From assembly GCA_038204465.1 (NCBI GenBank), contig JBBRCX010000151.1:1-8761 (forward strand): a stretch of 8,761 nucleotides of DNA, given 5' to 3'. Positions 1-4,991 of this stretch are shown here, piece after piece; the first letter of the stretch is position 1; each line of letters starts with the position of its first letter. The notes below the pieces were generated by a model that made no database searches, was not told the DNA's origin, and was given only the letters and a program-made list of their open reading frames with translations. Position numbers and translations under genes: made by a program. This DNA comes from JBBRCX01 sp038204465 (GTDB taxonomy: Bacteria > Planctomycetota > Phycisphaerae > Tepidisphaerales > Tepidisphaeraceae).

Positions 1-513
1 CCCGTCGCCGAACAGGGCGCACGTCGAAGCATTGCGCACCTCGCTGGTTCGCCGTGGGCGCACGATCGACTCGCCTTTCCCATGCCCGATGTAGCTCGTG
101 TTGTAGTTGTAGCCGGTGTAGGGATCGAACTTGGTATTGGAGGACCCGTCGAAGGACGGGCACTGCTGGATCCTCCCGTCGACGCGCCCCTGCCAGAGCA
201 GCCCGGAGACGACGCTGGTCCCGCCCGGATCCTTGACGATCGTGAAGTCCCAGTTGTACTGGATCGAAGTCGGACCGTTTACCGCGTTCCACCTGGAGAT
301 GGGGTATGAGCCGCGGTTCGCATTGCAATACGCGGTCGCCGCGACCGCGAGTTGCCGCAGATTGCTGAGGCACCTGATTGAATTGGCCTGTTCGCGCGCC
401 GCGCTCATCGCCGGGAGCAACAGGCCCATCAGGATCGAGATGATCGCGATGACGACCAGCAGCTCGACGAGCGTAAACGCGCGAACAGGCCGGCGCAGGC
501 GGCGTGGCATCAT
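1..513 (-). CDS. Prepilin-type N-terminal cleavage/methylation protein (pilin-like), 3' end outside window
   Basis: The frame is open from 513 to the window edge (171 codons), so the C-terminus is missing. Residues 13-28 read FTLVELLVVIAIISIL, the class III signal and hydrophobic helix of type IV pilins and type II pseudopilins, with the conserved Glu at +5 (E17). Prepilin peptidase would cut between A12 and F13; Ala replaces the usual Gly at -1. Further on are CLSNLRQ (48-54) and ALFGDG (166-171). Both are common in the large planctomycete family of such proteins, which usually ends in an H-X9-DG motif that would lie beyond the window. AAGGAG sits 4 nt before the ATG; a second ATG follows at once (510). 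The gene lies 28 nt after the PEP-CTERM gene on the same strand, so they probably form one transcript under the cobalamin riboswitch. Known for the family: membrane-anchored, exported. Its specific role here is unknown. Confidence 0.9.
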   Translation of the reverse strand, partial: MMPRRLRRPVRAFTLVELLVVIAIISILMGLLLPAMSAAREQANSIRCLSNLRQLAVAATAYCNANRGSYPISRWNAVNGPTSIQYNWDFTIVKDPGGTSVVSGLLWQGRVDGRIQQCPSFDGSSNTKFDPYTGYNYNTSYIGHGKGESIVRPRRTSEVRNASTCALFGDG

Positions 514-541
514 GGGACTCCTTCACCGCAAACCAGGAGGT

Positions 542-1426
542 TCACCCACCGATGCGACGGGAGTGCCGCCGGCGCAGCAGAAGAATCGCGCCGCCGACCG
601 TCAGCGCGCCGCCCGGCTCAGGCGTTTGGACCGGCGCCCCCGCTTTGCCGTTTGCGATGACCACCGCGTCGATCCCCAGGCGGTCGATCACGTTCGGCGT
701 GTCGTCCGACACGATGAACTCCACGTATCCAACGCGCGTGAGCCCGCGATTGGACAGGTCGAGCCATGTTCCTCCGCCGGAGCCATCCAGCGTTGCGATG
801 GTCTGGGTGAAGTTCTCGCCATCGAACATCGACAGCGTCCCATCGAATGGCTTCCCGAAATCAGCAGCCTGCGGCGAGCTCGGAGCGGATTCCTGGTAAG
901 GGTCGGTAACGTTCGTGTAGTAGTTGGTCGGCAGGTTGAACGTTACCTTGCCGAGGCTCACCCATGAGGTCCCGTTCTCGCTCACCCGCACTTCGGCAAC
1001 GCCCCCGCTGAATGATTTGGCCGTCGGGTAGTTGGTCCCCGGACTACCGCCGCCGAAGAAGCTGGCGTCCTGGAGACCGGCATTGCTGATCACGCCGATT
1101 TCCAGGCCCGGGCCGACATTCACATAGTTCGGAAGTCGCAGCGTGAGATGACCTCCTTCGCCGACCAGGACGATCTCATCGTCCTCATAGGCGGGGCTGA
1201 ACGGATTGAGCACGTTTGGAAAACCGTTTCCCTCACCGGTGATCGGGTCAGGCGCACCGGTGGCCGAAGCCGGCCTGGTGAAGGTGTTGAGGAAACCATC
1301 ATTGCTGACAGCGCTTCCGGGATCGTACGAAACGACGCTCGAAGCGAAGACCGCTGCCCCGGCCCGGGCGGTCGAGAGCCCGAGCGCCAGTGAAGCCGCT
1401 CCGATAAGCAGAGAATTCCTGCGCAT
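542..1426 (-). CDS. PEP-CTERM-sorted surface protein behind a cobalamin riboswitch
   Basis: The predicted protein has 294 residues. Residues 1-24 form a Sec signal peptide (MRRN, hydrophobic stretch, AGA before the likely cut). The C-terminus has PEP at 269-271, a short hydrophobic stretch (272-284) and RRRHSRR, which is the PEP-CTERM sorting signal recognised by exosortase. The mature part looks like a secreted beta-rich domain: GEGGHLTLRL (89-98), ISNAGL (113-118), EVRVSENGTSWVSLG (145-159), PTNYY (166-170), WLDLSNRGL (221-229) and VGYVEFIV (232-239). I recognise no enzymatic motif. Its position behind a B12 riboswitch suggests a part in capturing or using corrinoid at the surface; this is inference. 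The ATG at 1426 is chosen over the farther upstream start at 1714 in the same frame. It begins a real signal peptide and has AAGGAAG 6 nt upstream, while the extension would be translated from the riboswitch leader. Confidence 0.88.
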   Translation of the reverse strand: MRRNSLLIGAASLALGLSTARAGAAVFASSVVSYDPGSAVSNDGFLNTFTRPASATGAPDPITGEGNGFPNVLNPFSPAYEDDEIVLVGEGGHLTLRLPNYVNVGPGLEIGVISNAGLQDASFFGGGSPGTNYPTAKSFSGGVAEVRVSENGTSWVSLGKVTFNLPTNYYTNVTDPYQESAPSSPQAADFGKPFDGTLSMFDGENFTQTIATLDGSGGGTWLDLSNRGLTRVGYVEFIVSDDTPNVIDRLGIDAVVIANGKAGAPVQTPEPGGALTVGGAILLLRRRHSRRIGG

Positions 1427-1457
1427 GTGCCACTTCCTTCCGCCGACTCGCGCGGCG

Positions 1458-1480
1458 AAAAAGTTGCGTCCGCGCGACGC
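1458..1480 (-). terminator. Candidate riboswitch-controlled terminator in the leader
   Basis: On the minus strand GCGTC and GACGC form a 5-bp GC stem around CGCGC, followed by AAC and a run of five T (1462 to 1458). It lies in the leader between the aptamer and the Shine-Dalgarno of the PEP-CTERM gene, where a transcriptional off-switch could sit. The stem is short, and GC-rich DNA makes chance stems common, so this is only a candidate. The remaining leader (1481-1633) shows no other feature that I can name. Confidence 0.3.
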
Positions 1481-1633
1481 CGCCCCGGGGCGCGCAATAC
1501 TTCGCACGCACGGAAGAGCGATGGGAGAAAGCGGGTGGGAGCAGGAATGCGAGGAACAGGGCAGCGAATGCGCCCCGAATTGCCGCAGGTGCTCGACCCG
1601 GCCCGTCCCAGTTCGCGAGGACGTATCCGATCG

Positions 1634-1655
1634 GCCCGGCACACCCGTGCCGGGC
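1634..1655 (-). promoter_or_regulatory. Perfect hairpin just 3' of the B12 aptamer
   Basis: A perfect 9-bp stem (GCCCGGCAC with GTGCCGGGC) and a 4-nt GGGT loop begin directly after the aptamer. No U run follows, so it is not a canonical terminator. Its position fits the downstream hairpin that kisses the aptamer in many cobalamin riboswitches, or part of the expression platform. The structure is certain; its role is inference. Confidence 0.6.
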
Positions 1656-1820
1656 TGCTCACCCGCAGGCCGGTCTTCTGGCTCAGGACCGCCCCGACCG
1701 CCTTCCCGCCGCACGAGGCGGCAGTGGCTTCGATGTCGGAGCTACAGCGTGTCCTTTACAGCGGCGCGTCCGCGGCGGATTCTCACCGCCTTCCCAACGC
1801 CGGGCCACCAACCGATGGTG
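1656..1820 (-). promoter_or_regulatory. Cobalamin (B12) riboswitch aptamer
   Basis: Read on the minus strand, the conserved core of the cobalamin aptamer appears in the right order. GGGAAGGCGGTGAGAATCC (1795 to 1777) forms a GGCGG/CCGCC stem. AAGCCACTGC (1730 to 1721) is the B12 box. A CCGCC/GGCGG hairpin follows, then GGGAAGG, then GAGCCAGAAGACCGGCCTGC (1684 to 1665), the classic 3' element. The outer stem probably starts near GGTTGGTGGCCCG (1813 to 1801); the outer limits are approximate. The first gene downstream on this strand is the PEP-CTERM gene at 1426. Known for the family: adenosyl- or other cobalamin binding turns the downstream genes off. Which cobalamin form it binds cannot be told from the sequence alone. 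Confidence 0.92.
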
Positions 1821-1983
1821 TCCGGCGGGCTTCGCAGCCGCCTGTGGGCATGGTGACAGTAGCAACGTGTATCGAACGCTGAGAACGGCAAAAATCTTCG
1901 CGGGATGGAAATCGCGCGAGCGAACAAACTCGAGCGCGAAGGAATCAGTGTGATTGTCGCCGAGATAATTCCCCCTGGAATGG

Positions 1984-2011
1984 TTGACTCCATGAAGAAA
2001 GACTGTATAAT
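1984..2011 (+). promoter_or_regulatory. Near-consensus housekeeping-sigma promoter
   Basis: TTGACT (1984-1989), a 16-nt spacer and a perfect TATAAT (2006-2011) make the best promoter match in the window. Transcription would start near 2017-2018 and run rightward, away from the riboswitch operon and antisense to the coiled-coil lipoprotein gene. No recognised gene lies downstream on this strand before hsp20 at 4489. Confidence 0.6.
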
Positions 2012-2029
2012 GAATCATGCCTCGGCGCA

Positions 2030-2063
2030 ACGGCTGGGGCCGTGTCGCAACGCTCTTTGACAA
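2030..2063 (+). promoter_or_regulatory. boxB/boxA-like antitermination leader
   Basis: About 12 nt after the predicted start of the promoter at 1984-2011 there is a small hairpin (ACGGC/GCCGT, loop TGGG, 2030-2043). Eight bases further is GCTCTTTGACAA (2052-2063), which differs by one base from the core of the rRNA boxA (GCTCTTTAACAA). The order promoter, boxB hairpin, boxA is that of rRNA leaders and other Nus-dependent antiterminated RNAs. No rRNA, tRNA or CRISPR array follows within the window, so the target RNA is unknown. The motif match is seen; the function is inference. Confidence 0.4.
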
Positions 2064-2303
2064 ATGAATCGGTGGAACCGTCGGGCCGCGCCGAATCGGC
2101 ATTCTCGGCTGGGGCCGTTCGGGTCGGCATTGAGGTCTGTGGCGCGGCGGTTGGGGTCTTCCTGGTCCACCATAACCCCGCAAAAGCCCACCAAAGCCCT
2201 GCATCGGATTGCCAAAGCTCGCCAAAGCCCGTGCAAGGTCGCCTGGGTTGGCGGCGAAAAGCGTGGCCCCCAAGGCGGCGCGAATCTCGGGACTCAATCC
2301 GAC

Positions 2304-2364
2304 CGCCGATCATCGGCGCGGATTCGTCGCTGAGTCAGCGGTTCCGCGATTGCGGCGCGCAATC
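2304..2364 (-). terminator. Cluster of three palindromes at the 3' end of the coiled-coil gene
   Basis: Three compact hairpins stand in a row: CGCCGAT/ATCGGCG (2304-2318), CGCTGA/TCAGCG (2328-2340) and GATTGCG/CGCAATC (2348-2364). The last one overlaps the TGA stop of the minus-strand gene ending at 2363. None has a U run, so this is not a standard intrinsic terminator. It may serve as a U-less terminator, an RNA 3'-end protector, or a barrier to the opposing plus-strand transcript. Confidence 0.4.
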
Positions 2365-4228
2365 ACCGAAGGGGTGGAGCCGCGCCGGGAGCCGGCGGCG
2401 CACCGGGCATTGGAACGGGCCCCGGAAGTGGTGTCGGACCGGGAGCGGGAGTTGGCGGCGGTGTGGGTGGCGCGGCAGCGCCGCCGGGCGGAGTGGCAGG
2501 CGCCGGCGTTGCAGGCGTTTCCGGTGTTGCCGGAGCGCCGGACGGCGCGGCCGGCTCGGTAGTCGCCGCCGCGGGCGCGGCGGGACGTATTCCATACGCA
2601 TCGAGAAGCGTCGCCGGCACGTCGGCAGGAATCGAGCGGCCTGTCTCGCCCTTCAACAAGGATCGGCCCTCATCCATCAGTTCCTGCGCATCTTTCTCCT
2701 TGCCCGGCTGCTGGCGCAGGGCCTGGGCGTGACCGAGCTTGCTGGCCGCCATCGCAACCGACGCAAGCTTTTGCACCTCGACGTTGGGCGCCTGCGAGAG
2801 GTCGGTCAGCAACTGATCGGCCTCCGCGTATTTCTCCTCGGCGGCCTTGTTCGCACTTTCCAAATCACCTTCCGCGGCGGGGTCGCCCAGCTTGTCCGGC
2901 ATCCCGATGCCCGCTTCCTTCAGAGCCGCTTCAACGTCCTTGAGCATCTGCAGGCGCGTCGCCAGGCCCAGCGCAGCAGAGCGCTGCAACGCACCCATCG
3001 TCTGCAGCGTGCTTGCTTCACGCAGCCTGATATACGAGGCATTGTTCGCCTCGAGCTCGCGCTTCCAGGCCGACTGGCTCGGATCCTCCGGGTGTTCGCT
3101 GATGAGCTTCTGGGTGTCGACCGACAGCTTTGCCGCCAACCCCTCGGCGGCCCGATACAGCCCCAGCGCCTTTTCCAGGTGCGCCAACCCATTGGCGCGA
3201 TTGACCGAGATCTTCTCGTTCAGCGTGTTCAGCTCCGCCGCCTTCTCCGCCATCGTTGAACCCGCGGTCGCATCGGCGGGTTGGGTCGACGAGTCACTGG
3301 GCGCAGAGCCGCTCGAAACCAGCTTCTGCGAGGCCGACTTCTCCGCCGCGATGAGATTGTTCATCTCAGCCGCGGTGGCGTCATTCGCTTCGATCGCTTT
3401 CTGCATGGCGTCGAGAGTGGTCTTGATCTGTTTCGCCTGCTGTTCCGCTCGCGCCTGATCCTGCGTCAACTGAAGCAGCCTGCTGTCGAGCGCAGCGATC
3501 TGGGCCGCGATGTTGTCGGCCTCCTTGCGCGCGCCGGCCGCCCTGGTGAGCCAATCCAGCGACTCCTTGCCGCGGGTGCGCTGCGATTGCTGGTCGGACT
3601 TCTGCGCGTCCTGCAGCAGGACCGCCCGCTTTCCTTCAAGGACTTTTTTTTGTGCCGCCAGCTTGTCGATCTCGCTCTTCAACCTCGCCGATTCATTCTC
3701 GGACATGGTCAGCGTTGGAATCTGCGACTTCTCCCCCTTCACCCACGGAGTCTTTTCGTCCGCGCCGTGGGCCGCGGCCTGTGCGTTGGTGAGCGCTTGT
3801 TTCACTTCGCCGCCGGCGCCGTTGGCAAGCTCCTGGTACCCCGCGGCCAGCGCGTTGTTTGCCCGGACCTTTCGTCCAATCTCAGCGATCTGCCCAATGA
3901 GGCGGGTCACGGGAATCTCATCGCGCTCGATCTCCTGGATCAGCGCATGGGCGGCGCGCACTTCCGCATCGGCCGATGCGATCTTTGCCCGGATCTGCAC
4001 CGCGGGGGAAGCTGCCTGTTCCGATGCCGCCTTCTGGTAGGCGGTCAGAACAACCGGGTCCGTCGGCCGGCCTTTGGCGCGCTCGGCCTCGGCTGAAGCC
4101 ATCGCTTTTTGCACGCTGGCATCGGCCTGCTCGACCGGGCGCTTGCAGCCGGTGTTAAGGAGGCACGCAACGGAAAAACAGGATGCGGAAAAGCAGAGAA
4201 CAAGGGTGCGGGTCAAGGGTGCGGGCAT
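2363..4228 (-). CDS. Exported, probably lipid-anchored coiled-coil protein with Pro/Ala-rich tail
   Basis: The predicted protein has 621 residues, is very rich in Ala and I do not recognise its family. Residues 1-28 are a hydrophobic export signal ending LLNTGC, so Cys28 may be lipidated, although Asn at -3 is atypical; SVAC (19-22) is a weaker alternative. About 35-155 is helical, and about 175-300 is strongly heptad-like (SEIDKLAAQKKVLEGKR and onward), a likely coiled coil. A Ser/Thr linker (304-325) follows. A second helical region, about 325-535, recalls TPR-like repeats. The tail 549-621 is nearly all Pro, Ala, Gly and Thr, as in extended cell-wall or periplasm-spanning segments. The ATG at 4228 is preferred over the in-frame start at 4333 because it begins the signal and has AGGAGA 7 nt upstream. 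It is probably a single-gene unit: the promoter at 4305-4333 precedes it and palindromes follow. Likely role: envelope structural protein, inferred only from architecture. Confidence 0.8.
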   Translation of the reverse strand: MPAPLTRTLVLCFSASCFSVACLLNTGCKRPVEQADASVQKAMASAEAERAKGRPTDPVVLTAYQKAASEQAASPAVQIRAKIASADAEVRAAHALIQEIERDEIPVTRLIGQIAEIGRKVRANNALAAGYQELANGAGGEVKQALTNAQAAAHGADEKTPWVKGEKSQIPTLTMSENESARLKSEIDKLAAQKKVLEGKRAVLLQDAQKSDQQSQRTRGKESLDWLTRAAGARKEADNIAAQIAALDSRLLQLTQDQARAEQQAKQIKTTLDAMQKAIEANDATAAEMNNLIAAEKSASQKLVSSGSAPSDSSTQPADATAGSTMAEKAAELNTLNEKISVNRANGLAHLEKALGLYRAAEGLAAKLSVDTQKLISEHPEDPSQSAWKRELEANNASYIRLREASTLQTMGALQRSAALGLATRLQMLKDVEAALKEAGIGMPDKLGDPAAEGDLESANKAAEEKYAEADQLLTDLSQAPNVEVQKLASVAMAASKLGHAQALRQQPGKEKDAQELMDEGRSLLKGETGRSIPADVPATLLDAYGIRPAAPAAATTEPAAPSGAPATPETPATPAPATPPGGAAAPPTPPPTPAPGPTPLPGPVPMPGAPPAPGAAPPLR

Positions 4229-4304
4229 CAAAAGATCTCCTGCAGAGGTTGCCTCCTTCTGCCCCGGAGACAACGAACGCGAGCCCCCCCCCGCCGGAAT
4301 GCGA

Positions 4305-4333
4305 ATTGTCCCGCTCCCGCCGGGAAAAGTCAA
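4305..4333 (-). promoter_or_regulatory. Promoter of the coiled-coil lipoprotein gene
   Basis: On the minus strand TTGACT (4333 to 4328), a 17-nt spacer and GACAAT (4310 to 4305) form a good housekeeping promoter. It would give a leader of about 70 nt before the ATG at 4228. The spacer contains a small palindrome (TCCCG-G-CGGGA), which could bind a regulator. Confidence 0.5.
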
Positions 4334-4408
4334 AATCCACCAGGCCGGTAAACGCGCGCACCTGCGCTGGTTAAACGTGAATCAAGCGCGCTCAGCGCCG
4401 CTCGTTCC

Positions 4409-4461
4409 TCAGACGAGGTCTGATTTTCCGCTTTCGGTTGCGGGGAGCATCGGTCTATGAT
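4409..4461 (+). promoter_or_regulatory. Candidate upstream region of hsp20: palindrome and -10
   Basis: A palindrome TCAGAC-GAG-GTCTGA (4409-4423) is followed by TTTT. Further on is TATGAT (4456-4461), a fair -10 about 27 nt before the hsp20 ATG; no good -35 stands at the right distance. The palindrome could be an operator or a weak terminator. It is not the CIRCE element of HrcA-controlled heat-shock genes. Confidence 0.3.
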
Positions 4462-4488
4462 ATTTCCCGCTGCGCACACGGGAGATCC

Positions 4489-4914
4489 ATGTCCATCACG
4501 GTCGCATCCGATCCGCCGTTCAGCCATCTCGCCCGGCAGGCAAATAAACTCGCCGAACAGATGCACAAGGGCTACTTCAGCTTTTCGCCAATTGACACCT
4601 GGACGCCGAGCGTCAATCTCTACGAGACCGCCACCACCTACCTCGTGTGCGTCGACCTCGCGGGCGTCGACAAGGAGAAACTCGACGTTGAGGTCCAGGA
4701 AAACCGGCTTCGGCTCAAGGGCTCGCGCTCGGTCCCAAGCTTTGATGACGTTCATGAGGGTCAGCAGCCCCAGCGGGTTCGGATCCATTTGATGGAGATC
4801 GATCACGGCTCATTCAGCCGGGAGGTGGACCTTCCCGCTGATGCCAACCGCGAGGGCATCAGCGCGACGTATCGCAACGGAATGCTCTGGATCGAGATCC
4901 CCCGAAGCAGTTGA
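4489..4914 (+). CDS. Small heat-shock protein, Hsp20/alpha-crystallin family
   Basis: The predicted protein has 141 residues. An ATP-independent holdase of this family binds unfolding proteins in the cytoplasm and passes them to refolding chaperones or proteases. The alpha-crystallin domain covers about 37-138: PSVNLYETATTYLVCVDLAG (40-59), then EVQENRLRLKG (68-78), HGSFSREVDLP (106-116) and the hallmark ATYRNGMLWIEIP (126-138). The N-terminal arm (1-36) is short. The protein stops three residues after the domain, so the usual C-terminal extension with its separate I-X-I oligomerisation motif is absent. The ATG at 4489 has GGGAG 4 nt upstream; a TTG at 4438 would add 17 unconserved residues. 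lon follows after 77 nt on the same strand, a sensible pairing for proteostasis. Confidence 0.93.
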   Translation: MSITVASDPPFSHLARQANKLAEQMHKGYFSFSPIDTWTPSVNLYETATTYLVCVDLAGVDKEKLDVEVQENRLRLKGSRSVPSFDDVHEGQQPQRVRIHLMEIDHGSFSREVDLPADANREGISATYRNGMLWIEIPRSS

Positions 4915-4974
4915 GAACGACGGGCACGAAAGCCCAATTCCAAAAAGCTGCGGCGCTGCTCGCCGGCGAAGACC

Positions 4975-4980
4975 TATTAT
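4975..4980 (+). promoter_or_regulatory. Possible -10 element just before lon
   Basis: TATTAT lies 12 nt before the lon ATG. If used as a -10 element, transcription would begin about 5 nt before the start codon, giving an almost leaderless mRNA. That would fit the absence of any Shine-Dalgarno before this ATG. No clear -35 is seen 17 nt upstream, so the call is weak. Confidence 0.25.
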
Positions 4981-4991
4981 ATTGCAACCTC

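Larger units (their letters stand above)
1821..2303. other. Gene-poor interval with signals on both strands
   Basis: No convincing coding gene was found. The promoter of the riboswitch operon must lie on the minus strand here, but I see no clear -35/-10 pair. The plus strand carries a strong promoter and boxB/boxA-like leader (separate entries). The piece 2183-2240 holds four near-copies of a CCAAAGCC-type unit. On the minus strand they read as Gly/Phe-rich residues (GFGGLLRGYGG) in an open frame that starts near 2297. That frame runs into the riboswitch, so at best its first part is a short gene or a decayed remnant. Two 13-bp direct repeats occur at 2031-2043 and 2106-2118. Confidence 0.5.

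Noticed and set aside
131..967. 278-codon plus-strand open frame
   Set aside because: It spans the opposite strand of both the pilin-like and PEP-CTERM genes, is Arg-rich and has no domain-like features.
1427..1714. N-terminal extension of the PEP-CTERM gene to a start at 1714
   Set aside because: It would place 96 residues before a clear signal peptide and translate the 3' end of the riboswitch aptamer; a good Shine-Dalgarno precedes the ATG at 1426.
1683..2297. 204-codon minus-strand open frame as a complete gene
   Set aside because: Its second half reads through the cobalamin aptamer, so the frame as a whole cannot be a normal gene. Only its first part is kept as a low-interest finding.
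2030..2360. An rRNA, tRNA or CRISPR array after the boxA-like motif
   Set aside because: No tRNA cloverleaf, no conserved 16S/23S segment and no regularly spaced repeats are seen.
2042..3259. 405-codon plus-strand open frame starting near the boxA-like motif
   Set aside because: Most of it is antisense to the coiled-coil gene, whose signal peptide, promoter and Shine-Dalgarno support the minus strand. The plus frame is Arg/Leu-rich and has no recognisable domain.
3281..4096. 271-codon plus-strand open frame
   Set aside because: It is a shadow of the Ala-rich minus-strand gene, with no start signal and an Arg/Leu-rich composition.
4409..4423. CIRCE heat-shock operator before hsp20
   Set aside because: The palindrome there (TCAGAC/GTCTGA with a 3-nt loop) does not match TTAGCACTC-N9-GAGTGCTAA.
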